The notes below the pieces were generated by a model. That model was not told where the DNA came from. It ran no database searches and saw only the letters and a program-made list of their open reading frames with translations. From positions 1-64,000 of the forward strand of contig NZ_JBHUOR010000023.1 of the NCBI RefSeq assembly GCF_042686175.1: 64,000 nt of DNA, read 5' to 3'. A program made the translations under genes and the position numbers. Positions within the stretch are counted from its first letter, which is position 1, and each line of letters begins with the position of its first letter. Origin of the DNA: Kurthia populi (GTDB taxonomy: Bacteria; Bacillota; Bacilli; Bacillales_A; Planococcaceae). This document shows positions 33,444 to 42,439 of this stretch, in pieces.

Positions 33444-34500
33444 TCACGGAGCAAATCCACAACAAGTATATGAGGCAATGAATTTGAAGGAACCTGATAC
33501 GTTAATTGATTTCAGTGAAAATGTGAATCATTTACCGTTTCCGTTAAATTTAGATATCGAGAAACTACTGCCGGTCATTACGGCGTACCCCCATCCAGAT
33601 GGCGAACCATTTTTAAGTGCAGTGGCGGCGTATCATGGGATTGAGAAGGAGGAGGTTTTACTTGGCAACGGCGCGGCAGAAATTTTTGCGCTGCTTGGGA
33701 ATGTATTAGCAAATAAACGTGTGCTGGTCGTGCATCCGACCTTTTCTGAATACGAGGCGACGCTTGCACCGCATCATGTTGAATTTGAGCGTGTGCTTGT
33801 TGAGGACATCGCTACGTATCAACTACCGATGAAGACCTTACAGAAAAAAATTCCATATGCTTCCGCAATTTATTTATGCACCCCAAATAATCCGACTGGT
33901 GTGCTACCACCGCGTGAGGAGATTCAGCAAATGATTGACTGGGCACAGAGAACAGCGACACTTGTTGTGCTCGATGAAGCATTTTTAGATTGGATTGGGG
34001 AGGAGCACACATTTATTACAGATGCACCTAACTATGATCATGTGCTTGTCGTCCGGTCGATGACAAAAATGTATAAAATGCCGGGGTTACGTCTAGGCTA
34101 TGCGGTAGGCAATGCATCGCTTATTCGCTCACTAGCACGATTTGCATCACACTGGCATATTAACGGTGTCGCAAGTGCGCTTGGTGCTGAAATGCTTAAA
34201 TTACATAATTACCGAGAAAAATCAATTCGTGAAGTAGCGGTTTCACGTGAAACATTACGCACGTTTTTAGAGCGACAGGGCTGTGTTGTGACGAATAGCC
34301 AAACGAATTATATGAGTTTTCAGCTTGCGGAAGTTGAAAAAAGCGAGGCATTTTATCACTTTATGCTAGCGCGTGGGCTTGTGCTACGTCATTCGAAAAA
34401 TTTCCGAGGAATGGATGGCTCATGGTTCCGCATTGGTATCAAGGCGCGCCCACAAATGGAAGCCTTTGAACAGGGGATGATTGCATGGAGCCAGCAGTAG
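33433..34500 (+). CDS. cobD: Threonine-phosphate decarboxylase CobD
   Basis: A 355-aa fold-type I PLP enzyme related to histidinol-phosphate aminotransferase. LPNHGANPQQVYEA at the start (HGAN is typical of CobD), YLCTPNNPTGVLPP near residue 150, and the PLP lysine in VVRSMTKMYKMPGLRLGYAVG near residue 215. It makes (R)-1-amino-2-propanol phosphate for CbiB. It starts at TTG 33433 inside the cbiB end, with AGGAGGG upstream. Confidence 0.92.
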   Translation: MLPNHGANPQQVYEAMNLKEPDTLIDFSENVNHLPFPLNLDIEKLLPVITAYPHPDGEPFLSAVAAYHGIEKEEVLLGNGAAEIFALLGNVLANKRVLVVHPTFSEYEATLAPHHVEFERVLVEDIATYQLPMKTLQKKIPYASAIYLCTPNNPTGVLPPREEIQQMIDWAQRTATLVVLDEAFLDWIGEEHTFITDAPNYDHVLVVRSMTKMYKMPGLRLGYAVGNASLIRSLARFASHWHINGVASALGAEMLKLHNYREKSIREVAVSRETLRTFLERQGCVVTNSQTNYMSFQLAEVEKSEAFYHFMLARGLVLRHSKNFRGMDGSWFRIGIKARPQMEAFEQGMIAWSQQ

Positions 34501-35072
34501 CACCCCTTATTTTTATAACTGGTGGCGTGCGTAGCGGCAAAAGTCATTTTGCAGAAGCACTAACAAAGCAATTATGTAAGCCAACGCATCAACTCGTATA
34601 CATTGCGACCGGTGTAGCATTTGATGATGAAATGGCGCGACGCATTGCGCATCATCAACAGCTTCGCGCTGGTGAGGGCTGGCAAACAATTGAGCATCCG
34701 ACTAATTTTTCGACACTGCCACCACATATCCCAGACAATGCGGTTGTACTCTGGGACTGTGCGACGACATGGCTTGGCAATGAGTGCTATGACGATAATG
34801 CGTGGCAGGACCAAGCGAGGTTACAGGCTCGAATAGAAGCGATGAAGGAGGCTCTTTGGACACTTCGCAAAAGGGGCATTCCACTCGTCATCGTTTCAAA
34901 TGAGATGCTTGATTCGCCGGTTCCACATTATGATGAAACGCGTGTCTATACGCAAACGCTTGGTGAATTGCATCAATGGTTTGTGGCGGAGGCAACGATT
35001 GCGATTGAAATGGAATATGGCTATAAAAAAATATGGAAAGGGGCAGACGTTTTTGAAAACTATTTTCGCTAG
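34485..35072 (+). CDS. cobU: Adenosylcobinamide kinase / guanylyltransferase CobU
   Basis: A 195-aa bifunctional enzyme: Walker A GGVRSGKSHFAEA at residues 13-25, ARRIAHHQQLRAGEGWQTIE with the guanylylated-histidine region, the DCATTWLGN segment, and VSNEMLDSPVP near 145. It phosphorylates adenosylcobinamide and then activates it with GMP. The gene overlaps the cobD end by 16 nt and the cobS start by 20 nt. Confidence 0.93.
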   Translation: MEPAVAPLIFITGGVRSGKSHFAEALTKQLCKPTHQLVYIATGVAFDDEMARRIAHHQQLRAGEGWQTIEHPTNFSTLPPHIPDNAVVLWDCATTWLGNECYDDNAWQDQARLQARIEAMKEALWTLRKRGIPLVIVSNEMLDSPVPHYDETRVYTQTLGELHQWFVAEATIAIEMEYGYKKIWKGADVFENYFR

Positions 35073-35823
35073 TGTATTGCTGACTTTTCAGTTTTTTACG
35101 ATTGTGCCAGTAACTAAAAATATCGATTTGAATCATAAAACGGTAACGGGCATGTTTCAGTTTTTACCGTGGCTAGGTGCCTTTATGGGAGCGGTTGTTG
35201 CGCTCATTTTTGAAGGCTTGCAGCTAACAAATAGCAGTTCGCTTCTAATTGGCTTCCTGGTGGCGATGGCCTTTATTATTTGGACGGGTGGGCTTCACTT
35301 AGATGGCTTTACAGATATGGGCGACGCGTATTTTTCGTATCAGGATGTGAAGAAGCGTCAGGAAATTTTAGATGACCCGCGCGTTGGTGCCTTTGGTGCA
35401 ATGGCGCTGTTATTTTTAGTGTTGACGAAGATTATCTTTTTGACAGAGCTCGTAACACAAGGCATCCTCGCAAGCTATTGGCTGATTTTCGTGCCTTTTT
35501 TAGCGCGCGCAGCACTCGGCTTTTACCTTGTATGGACGAAGCCATCAAAAGATAAGGGCATCGGCTTTTTCTTCCGCACACATATTCACTTGACGCAGTA
35601 TTTACTGTTTACCGTAGTGTCATTACTTATCGGCACAGCGCTCATTACGTACTGGGCACACACATGGATTCCGGCAGTACTTGTCGGCATTACACTAATC
35701 GCTGTAGTGTTTTATAAAATGTGGACGAAGAAAAACTTTGGCGGAGCATCTGGTGATTTATACGGTGCATTCATCGAGGGAACGGAGGCGCTGTTATGGA
35801 TTACGCTGTTGTGCTTGAGTTAG
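35053..35823 (+). CDS. cobS: Adenosylcobinamide-GDP ribazoletransferase CobS
   Basis: A 256-aa polytopic membrane protein. The hallmark WTGGLHLDGFTDMGDAYFS is near residue 75-95, followed by DDPRVGAFGAMALLF. It joins alpha-ribazole (or its phosphate) to adenosylcobinamide-GDP to give the complete corrinoid. TTG 35053 with AAGGGG upstream gives a normal N-terminus (MKTIFASVLLTFQFFTIVPV). Confidence 0.92.
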   Translation: MKTIFASVLLTFQFFTIVPVTKNIDLNHKTVTGMFQFLPWLGAFMGAVVALIFEGLQLTNSSSLLIGFLVAMAFIIWTGGLHLDGFTDMGDAYFSYQDVKKRQEILDDPRVGAFGAMALLFLVLTKIIFLTELVTQGILASYWLIFVPFLARAALGFYLVWTKPSKDKGIGFFFRTHIHLTQYLLFTVVSLLIGTALITYWAHTWIPAVLVGITLIAVVFYKMWTKKNFGGASGDLYGAFIEGTEALLWITLLCLS

Positions 35824-36398
35824 TACGTCATGCGAGAACGCCGGGGAATATCGCGCATCGCTATGTTGGCTGGACAGATGAATCGATTGCGGAGGCATCA
35901 CTTCCTATTTTAAATGACACCGTTTCACAAGTGATTTGCAGTGATTTAAAACGTACAGTTGAAACGGCTGCGCAGTATTTTCCACAGGCGAAACCGTATT
36001 GTATTGCGGCATTTCGTGAAAGTCATTTTGGCGATTTTGAAATGAAAACGTATGAGCAATTAAAAAATAATGAGGCGTATCGCAACTGGATTAATAGGCC
36101 GGAGCAATTAGCGCCGCCAAATGGAGAAACACTGGTATCGCTTTATCGCCGCGTACGAGCGGGTATGGAACAACTAGAGGCGAAGCGGCATCAATATGCG
36201 GTGCTGCATGGTGGCACGATTCGTGCGATCCTTGTGCAATTTGGGCCAAAGCCAAGTGCCTTTTGGGATTGGCAAGTAGGGCATGACACACGCTTTGTAC
36301 TCGCATGGGCGACGCGTCAGGCTTTTGAGGAGGGACAACGATGCACATCATTATCGGTGGCGCCTTTAATGGCAAACGAGCCTACGTCAAACAATTAA
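35796..36398 (+). CDS. cobC: Alpha-ribazole phosphatase CobC (histidine phosphatase)
   Basis: A 200-aa phosphoglycerate-mutase-like histidine phosphatase: LVRHARTPGN (catalytic His and RH motif at residues 10-12), a CSDLKRTVETAAQYF arm, FGDFEMKTYEQL, and the second histidine in AVLHGGTIRAI. Context makes alpha-ribazole-5'-phosphate or adenosylcobalamin-5'-phosphate the likely substrate. The start overlaps cobS by 28 nt, and the end overlaps the next gene by 58 nt. Confidence 0.85.
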   Translation: MDYAVVLELVRHARTPGNIAHRYVGWTDESIAEASLPILNDTVSQVICSDLKRTVETAAQYFPQAKPYCIAAFRESHFGDFEMKTYEQLKNNEAYRNWINRPEQLAPPNGETLVSLYRRVRAGMEQLEAKRHQYAVLHGGTIRAILVQFGPKPSAFWDWQVGHDTRFVLAWATRQAFEEGQRCTSLSVAPLMANEPTSNN

Positions 36399-36736
36399 TT
36401 GATGCGACGTGGTATGAGCGAGAACTACCTGAAAAGGTCGCGGGCAATATAGTTCTTGCTAACATAGAAGGAATTTTACAGGAACATCTCGAAGAAGAAG
36501 AGGAGCAAGTTGCGTCCGATATTGCTGAAAAAATCCGTTTACTCGATGCACAAAGCGACGAGTTGGTTGTCATTTTAACGGATATGGGACGCGGTGTTGT
36601 ACCGCTTGAAAAAGAACAACGCCAACTACGTGATACATGTGGTCGATTGTATCAATTGCTTTTTAAAGAGGCGACGACGATTACGCGTATTTGGTATGGC
36701 ATTCCAGAAATTTTAAAAAAGGGGCTGGCACAATGA
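36341..36736 (+). CDS. Short CobU-like protein of unknown role
   Basis: A 131-aa protein. It starts MHIIIGGAFNGKRAYVKQLI, with a P-loop-like GGAFNGKR that lacks the usual Ser/Thr after Lys. It ends VILTDMGRGVVPLEKEQRQLRDTCGRLYQLL then WYGIPEILKKG, which resembles the C-terminal part of CobU/CobP. The central guanylylation region is missing. GAGGAGGG precedes its ATG and the stop overlaps pduO (ATGA), so it is a real cistron. It may bind a corrinoid or nucleotide; activity is unproven. Confidence 0.75.
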   Translation: MHIIIGGAFNGKRAYVKQLIDATWYERELPEKVAGNIVLANIEGILQEHLEEEEEQVASDIAEKIRLLDAQSDELVVILTDMGRGVVPLEKEQRQLRDTCGRLYQLLFKEATTITRIWYGIPEILKKGLAQ

Positions 36737-37323
36737 ACATTTATACACGTACAGGGGATAAAGGGAAAACGAGCATTATCGGAGGACGCGTTGATAAGGA
36801 TGATTTCCGCGTAGAAGCATATGGCACAATTGATGAATTAAATGCGATTATCGGGAAGGCAATGACGGAATTAGACGCAGAAAAATTTAATGATTTATTA
36901 GATGATTTAGAAAAAATCCAAAATGAATTATTTGATGGTGGCGGCGATTTAGCGAATGTTATGAAAGAGCGCCATTATAAATTAGCAGACGAGCCGATTG
37001 AAGAGATGGAAGCGCGTATCGATGTGTTAATGAGCGAGGCACCAGAGCTTCAAAAATTTGTCTTGCCAGGGGGTTCACCAGCAGCAGCAACCTTACACAT
37101 CGCACGCACAGTGACACGTCGCGCAGAGCGTCTGACAGTGACACTACTAAAAAATGCCGAAGAGGGCGATGTATCACCTGTTGTACAGCGCTATTTAAAC
37201 CGTCTATCAGACTATTTATTCGCAGCAGCACTTGTTGTGAATGCACGTCTTGGTGTACCAAACAATGAGTATGTTCGTAGTGCAAATGTGTTTACGACTA
37301 GTAAGAAAAAGGACAAAAAGTAA
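36733..37323 (+). CDS. pduO: PduO-type ATP:cob(I)alamin adenosyltransferase
   Basis: A 196-aa adenosyltransferase: the N-terminal TRTGDKGKTSIIGG nucleotide loop, RVEAYGTIDELNAIIG, and PGGSPAAATLHIARTVTRRAER with the conserved RxxxRRAER helix. It converts cob(I)alamin or cobinamide to the adenosyl form needed both for salvage (CobU, CbiB steps) and by IcmF downstream. It ends the riboswitch operon. I use ATG 36733, overlapping the preceding stop. Confidence 0.93.
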   Translation: MNIYTRTGDKGKTSIIGGRVDKDDFRVEAYGTIDELNAIIGKAMTELDAEKFNDLLDDLEKIQNELFDGGGDLANVMKERHYKLADEPIEEMEARIDVLMSEAPELQKFVLPGGSPAAATLHIARTVTRRAERLTVTLLKNAEEGDVSPVVQRYLNRLSDYLFAAALVVNARLGVPNNEYVRSANVFTTSKKKDKK

Positions 37324-37400
37324 TATTACATGTAGATGTCGATGTACATCTATCCATAAAAGTAAAATTCATTTTGTAGTAAAATATTCCAATAAAACCA

Positions 37401-37449
37401 CAAAAAAGATATAAGGTATCACATAACGTGCATACCTTATATCTTTTTT
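37401..37449 (+). terminator. Terminator of the cobalamin operon
   Basis: Perfect 18-bp arms (37401-37418 and 37431-37448, including GATATAAGGTAT) with a 12-nt loop and A/T runs on both sides. Confidence 0.9.
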
Positions 37450-37513
37450 TAATATTGTTTTTAAAGAAAAATATGTATTTTTACGAAAAAATAAAACATA
37501 TTGCGGAAAATTA

Positions 37514-37543
37514 TTGACTGAGTGATGATTCATAAAGTAGAAT
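37514..37543 (+). promoter_or_regulatory. fadF promoter with embedded FadR-like operator
   Basis: TTGACT (37514-37519) and TAGAAT (37538-37543), 18 nt apart. Between them TGAGTGATGATTCATAAA (37519-37536) agrees with the B. subtilis FadR operator (TGAATGANTANTCATTCA) at 12 of 16 defined positions. Binding there would block the promoter until long-chain acyl-CoA releases the repressor. fadR itself is not in the window. Confidence 0.55.
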
Positions 37544-37610
37544 ATTACTAATTCCAAATGTAACCAAATGCTATACAAAAAGGAAAATCAGTCTTTAGGG
37601 GGGAAAAGGC

Positions 37611-39791
37611 ATGAGTCCATTATTAATCGCGAACTGGATTTTGGCGATTCTAGTTATCGCGTATGGTGTGTATTTATTTGCATACCTAATTAAGACAAGA
37701 ATCGAATTCATTAAGATGGGTAAGAAAGAGGAATTCGATCACAATGTGAAAGAGCGCCTGAATAAAATTTGGGTGTTTGTGTTTGGACAAAAGAAACTGT
37801 TGAAGGATAAGAAGAGTGGTATTCTTCACGTTATGATGTTCTACGGTTTCATTTTAGTTCAATTTGGTGCAATCGATTTTATCTGGAAAGGTTTAGCACC
37901 AGGATCACATTTACCTCTTGGACCGTTATATCCATATTTTACGTTCTTCCAAGAGCTCGTTACACTAATGATTTTAGTATCGGTAATCGGCGCATTCTAC
38001 CGTCGATACATTGAAAAACTTGTTCGTTTAAAACGCGGTCTAAAAGCGGGGCTTGTGCTCATTTTTATCGGATCACTAATGGTTTCTGTATTAGTTGGTA
38101 ACGGTATGGGCCTCATTTGGCACGGTGAAACGACTTGGGTATGGACGGAACCAGTTGCATCTGCAATTGCCGCAATATTCTCATTCTTACCACAAGCCGC
38201 AGCAATCACAGTATTTTATATTATGTGGTGGATTCACTTATTAGTGCTTCTAACATTCTTAGTATATGTTCCACAATCAAAACACGCGCACTTAATCGCA
38301 GGACCGGCGAATGTATATTTAAATCCATTAACGCCTCCAGGGAAGCTAAAACCAATCGACTTCAGCGCATTTGAAGAAGATGATGAGGCAGAAGGCGAAG
38401 AAGAAGTCGAAGCGTCATTTGGTGTTGGTAAAATTACCGATTTCACTGACTTACAGCTCGTCGACTTATACGCTTGTGTGGAATGTGGTCGTTGTACAAA
38501 TATGTGTCCCGCAACAGGCACAGGTAAAATGTTATCACCAATGGATTTGATGACAAAATTACGTGACCACTTAACATTTACAGGCGCGGTACAAACACAG
38601 CAAAAGCCGTGGGTACCAAGCTTTATTTTCAACAATGCAAAAGGCAATCAATTAGCAGCTGCAGCGGGTGCTGAAGGTGCAGTAATTGAAGATATTTATA
38701 GCCCGTCATTAATCGGCGATGTTATCACAGAGGAAGAAATTTGGGCATGTACAACTTGCCGTAACTGTGAGGACCAATGTCCGGTAATGAACGAGCACGT
38801 AGAAAAAATTATCGACCTACGTCGTTACTTAACGATGACAGAAGGTAAAGTAAACTCGGATGCACAGCGCGCAATGAACAATATCGAGCGTCAAGGGAAT
38901 CCATGGGGTATCAACCGTAAGCAAAAAGAAGAATGGCGCGAAGCTCGTCCAGAACTTCACATCCCAACTGTGAAAGAAGCTCAAAAAGCTGGCGAAGAAT
39001 TTGAATACTTATTCTGGGTAGGGTCAATGGGATCATTCGATAACCGTTCACAAAAAATCGCCTTATCATTTGCTCATCTGTTAAATGAAGCAGGCGTGAA
39101 GTTCGCAATTTTAGGTAACAAAGAGAAAAACTCTGGTGATACACCACGTCGTTTAGGTAATGAGTTCTTATACCAAGAGCTTGTTGAAGCGAATATTAAA
39201 GAGTTTGATAAAGCAGAAGTGAAGAAGATTATTACAATCGATCCACATGCGTATAACACATTCAAAAACGAGTACTCTGACTTCGGCTGGAGTGGTGAAG
39301 TTTATCACCATACAGAGTTCTTATTCAAATTATTACAAGAAGGTCGTATTAAGCCGCAACATGCAGTAAACGAAAAAATCGTTTTCCATGATTCATGTTA
39401 CTTAGGCCGTTACAACAATGTATACGATGCACCGCGTGAAATCTTAAAAGCGATTCCAGGTGTAGAGCTTGTTGAAATGGAACGTAATCGTGACGAGGCA
39501 ATGTGCTGTGGCGCTGGTGGTGGGCTGATGTGGATGGAAGAGCATGTCGGCAACCGTATCAATGTCGCGCGTACAGAGCAAGCACTTGCAACAAATCCAA
39601 CGGTAATTTCAGCTGGTTGTCCATATTGCTTAACGATGTTATCAGATGGTACGAAGGCGAAAGAGGTAGAGGATTCTGTTGGCACATACGACGTAGCAGA
39701 ATTACTAGAAAAATCGATTTTCGGTGATGCACCACCTGCTGCTGAAGAACCTGTAGCAGCGGGCGTAGAAGAAGCAAGTTTATCAAATTAA
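37611..39791 (+). CDS. fadF: Membrane Fe-S oxidoreductase FadF (HdrC/CCG-domain)
   Basis: A 726-aa protein. The N-terminal ~220 residues hold five to six transmembrane segments of the nitrate-reductase-gamma type. A soluble part follows with two 4Fe-4S motifs (YACVECGRCTNMCPATGTG and CTTCRNCEDQCPVM), then two CCG-type cysteine domains (FHDSCYLGRYN and MCCGAGGGLMWMEE). It probably passes electrons from acyl-CoA dehydrogenase/ETF to the quinone pool. B. subtilis FadF (YwjF) occupies the same position upstream of acdA. The last 20 residues are Ala/Glu-rich. Confidence 0.88.
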   Translation: MSPLLIANWILAILVIAYGVYLFAYLIKTRIEFIKMGKKEEFDHNVKERLNKIWVFVFGQKKLLKDKKSGILHVMMFYGFILVQFGAIDFIWKGLAPGSHLPLGPLYPYFTFFQELVTLMILVSVIGAFYRRYIEKLVRLKRGLKAGLVLIFIGSLMVSVLVGNGMGLIWHGETTWVWTEPVASAIAAIFSFLPQAAAITVFYIMWWIHLLVLLTFLVYVPQSKHAHLIAGPANVYLNPLTPPGKLKPIDFSAFEEDDEAEGEEEVEASFGVGKITDFTDLQLVDLYACVECGRCTNMCPATGTGKMLSPMDLMTKLRDHLTFTGAVQTQQKPWVPSFIFNNAKGNQLAAAAGAEGAVIEDIYSPSLIGDVITEEEIWACTTCRNCEDQCPVMNEHVEKIIDLRRYLTMTEGKVNSDAQRAMNNIERQGNPWGINRKQKEEWREARPELHIPTVKEAQKAGEEFEYLFWVGSMGSFDNRSQKIALSFAHLLNEAGVKFAILGNKEKNSGDTPRRLGNEFLYQELVEANIKEFDKAEVKKIITIDPHAYNTFKNEYSDFGWSGEVYHHTEFLFKLLQEGRIKPQHAVNEKIVFHDSCYLGRYNNVYDAPREILKAIPGVELVEMERNRDEAMCCGAGGGLMWMEEHVGNRINVARTEQALATNPTVISAGCPYCLTMLSDGTKAKEVEDSVGTYDVAELLEKSIFGDAPPAAEEPVAAGVEEASLSN

Positions 39792-39881
39792 TCGTTAGGA
39801 AAAACGTGGGATTCCGCGTTTTTCTTCTGTCCGTTTCATGATTTAGGTCCAACTTTATTCTAAGTAAAGAGGTGTTGAATA

Positions 39882-41069
39882 GTGAAATCAGTCATTGTAG
39901 CAGGAGCAAGAACACCATTCGGTAAATTCGGAGGTGCACTTAGTAGTTTAACGGCGAGCGACTTAGGTGGTATCGCCATTAAAGGTGCACTTGAGCAAAC
40001 GAATATTAAACCGGAAGAAGTCGACGAAGTAATCGTGGGGACGGTACTTCAAGCGGGGCAAGGTCAAATCCCGTCACGACAAGCAGCGCACAAAGCAGGC
40101 ATTCCGTATACGGTAAAGACCGAGACAATCAACAAAGTGTGTGCGTCAGGTCTACGCAGTATTACGTTAGCAGACCAACTGATTCGCTTAGGTGACGAGC
40201 GCATTATCGTTGCTGGTGGTATGGAGTCGATGTCCAATGCACCGTACTACTTACCGCAAGGACGCTGGGGATTACGTATGGGAGATGGCAAGCTAGTCGA
40301 TGGCGTGCTTCACGATGGCCTAACCTGTGCATTCCATCCGGATCATGTGCATATGGGTGTTTACGGCAATGAAACAGCAGATAAGTTTACGATTACGCGC
40401 GAGCAGCAAGATGCATTTGCCGCGCGTAGTCAGCAGCTTGCTGTGAAGTCGATTGAGGCCGGTATTTTCGCGGAAGAAATCGTTCCTGTAACGATTCCAC
40501 AGCGTAAGGGTGAGCCCGTCGTTGTCGATACAGACGAAGCACCACGTAAAGGGACAACAGCGGAGTCACTGGCAAAGCTGAAGCCCGCATTTGGCAAGGA
40601 TGGCACAGTGACAGCCGGCAATGCACCAGGGATTAACGATGGTGCAGCAGCCGTTGTCGTTGTCGCAGAGGACGAGGCACAAAAGCGAGGGCTTGAACCA
40701 TTAGCAACTGTTATTGGTCATGCAGAAATCGCAATTGAGCCGGAGCGCTTCCCAGAAACACCGGGCCTAATCATTGAAACAATTCTTAAAAAGACAGGCA
40801 AGACATTAGAAGATATTGCATTATTTGAACTAAATGAAGCCTTCTCAGTCGTGGCATTAACAGCGAATAAACTTGCTGGTCTCGACCCTGAAAAGGTGAA
40901 TGTCAATGGAGGCGCAGTTGCGCTTGGGCATCCAATTGGCGCTAGTGGAGCGCGCATCGTGCTAACACTCGCAAAAGAATTAAAGCGTCGCGGTGGCGGT
41001 ATCGGCATCGCAGCGATTTGTTCGGGTGGCGGACAAGGAGACGCCATCATGATTGAAGTAGCACCATAG
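39882..41069 (+). CDS. Acetyl-CoA acetyltransferase (thiolase)
   Basis: A 395-aa thiolase II-type enzyme: the nucleophilic cysteine in ETINKVCASGLRS (about residue 88), NGGAVALGHPIGASGARI near 350, and CSGGGQGDAIMIE with the second cysteine near 382. It makes or cleaves acetoacetyl-CoA. The gene starts with GTG at 39882. Lying between fadF and the acyl-CoA dehydrogenase, it fits beta-oxidation or branched-chain breakdown. Confidence 0.92.
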   Translation: MKSVIVAGARTPFGKFGGALSSLTASDLGGIAIKGALEQTNIKPEEVDEVIVGTVLQAGQGQIPSRQAAHKAGIPYTVKTETINKVCASGLRSITLADQLIRLGDERIIVAGGMESMSNAPYYLPQGRWGLRMGDGKLVDGVLHDGLTCAFHPDHVHMGVYGNETADKFTITREQQDAFAARSQQLAVKSIEAGIFAEEIVPVTIPQRKGEPVVVDTDEAPRKGTTAESLAKLKPAFGKDGTVTAGNAPGINDGAAAVVVVAEDEAQKRGLEPLATVIGHAEIAIEPERFPETPGLIIETILKKTGKTLEDIALFELNEAFSVVALTANKLAGLDPEKVNVNGGAVALGHPIGASGARIVLTLAKELKRRGGGIGIAAICSGGGQGDAIMIEVAP

Positions 41070-41149
41070 ATTTGTGTTCGAGCTTGCATTGAAGATTAAG
41101 GTTAGAACACGCTGCAAAATTAGTTATTTAGAAATAGGGGGAAAACAAC

Positions 41150-42307
41150 ATGCAATTCAAATTATCAGATGAACACGAAATGTTACGTAAGATGGTACGC
41201 GACTTCGCCGTAAATGAAGTGGCACCAACAGCAGCAGAGCGCGACGAAGAAGCACGTTTTGATTGCGAGATTTTCGATAAGATGGCAGAGCTTGGCTTAA
41301 CAGGTATTCCATGGCCTGAAGAGTACGGTGGTGCAGGTATGGACTTTTTAGCATACTGTATCGCAGTTGAAGAGTTAGCACGCGTTTGTGGCTCAACAGC
41401 TGTTACGTTATCAGCTCATACATCATTAGCAGGTTGGCCTGTTTTCAAATTTGGTACTGAAGAGCAAAAGCAAAAATACTTACGCCCGATGGCTGAAGGT
41501 GCAAAAATTGGCGCGTATTGCTTAACAGAATCAGGTTCAGGTAGTGATGCAGGTGGTATGAAAACAATCGCAACGAAAGATGGCGATGACTATATCTTAA
41601 ATGGCTCGAAAATCTTCATCACAAACGGTGGGGTAGCAGATATTTATATCGTAATTGCACTACTAGACCCGAAAGACCGTCGTAGTACAACAGCATTCAT
41701 CGTTGAATCTGATTTCGAAGGCTTCAAAGTAGGGAAAGAAGAGCACAAAATGGGTATTCGTGCATCTGCTACTACGGAAATCATCTTCGAAAACTGCCGT
41801 GTGCCAAAAGAAAATATTCTTGGCGCTGAAGGTGAAGGATTCAAAGTTGCAATGAAAACATTAGATGGCGGCCGTAACGGTATCGCAGCACAAGCTGTTG
41901 GTATCGCACAAGGCGCACTTGATGCAGCAGTAGAATATGCTGGTCAACGTGTTCAATTTGGTAAACCAATTTCTGCAAACCAAGGCATTAGCTTTAAACT
42001 AGCAGATATGGCGACAGCAATCGAAGCTTCTCGTCTATTAACTTACCAAGCAGCGTGGTTAGAAACGGAAGGACTACCATACGGTCAAGCGTCAGCAATG
42101 GCGAAATTGATGGCTGGGGATACAGCAATGAACGTAACGACTGAAGCGGTTCAAGTATTCGGTGGCTACGGGTATACAAAAGAATATCCTGTGGAACGTT
42201 TCATGCGTGATGCAAAAATCACTCAAATTTATGAAGGTACACAAGAAATTCAACGTATGGTTATTGCGCGTGGTTTAGAAAATACGCGTCCATTACAAAA
42301 AGCATAA
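41150..42307 (+). CDS. acdA: Acyl-CoA dehydrogenase
   Basis: A 385-aa FAD enzyme: LTESGSGSDAGGMKT (FAD/substrate loop near residue 130), KIFITNGGVADIYIV, the GGYGYTKEYPVERFMRDAKI segment, and the catalytic glutamate in IYEGTQEIQRMVIARG near residue 367. In B. subtilis acdA stands at this locus (fadF-acdA-rpoE). Short/branched-chain acyl-CoA such as isobutyryl-CoA is plausible given icmF next door; chain length cannot be read from sequence alone. Confidence 0.92.
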   Translation: MQFKLSDEHEMLRKMVRDFAVNEVAPTAAERDEEARFDCEIFDKMAELGLTGIPWPEEYGGAGMDFLAYCIAVEELARVCGSTAVTLSAHTSLAGWPVFKFGTEEQKQKYLRPMAEGAKIGAYCLTESGSGSDAGGMKTIATKDGDDYILNGSKIFITNGGVADIYIVIALLDPKDRRSTTAFIVESDFEGFKVGKEEHKMGIRASATTEIIFENCRVPKENILGAEGEGFKVAMKTLDGGRNGIAAQAVGIAQGALDAAVEYAGQRVQFGKPISANQGISFKLADMATAIEASRLLTYQAAWLETEGLPYGQASAMAKLMAGDTAMNVTTEAVQVFGGYGYTKEYPVERFMRDAKITQIYEGTQEIQRMVIARGLENTRPLQKA

Positions 42308-42384
42308 TTTTGATAGTACAGATATGATTCATGTTGAGGCTATTCGTTAGTTGTATTCGATCCTATAGAGAACATTTTCTATAA

Positions 42385-42418
42385 AGAGAGGACGCATCAG
42401 CGGGTAGTCTCTTTTTTT
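42385..42418 (+). terminator. Weak hairpin and T-run between acdA and icmF
   Basis: AGAGAGGAC pairs with GTCTCT (one bulged base) and is followed by TTTTTTT. It probably lowers but may not stop read-through into icmF, whose ribosome binding site AAAGGGGGAG follows. Confidence 0.5.
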
Positions 42419-42439
42419 ACTAAAAGGGGGAGTTCTATT

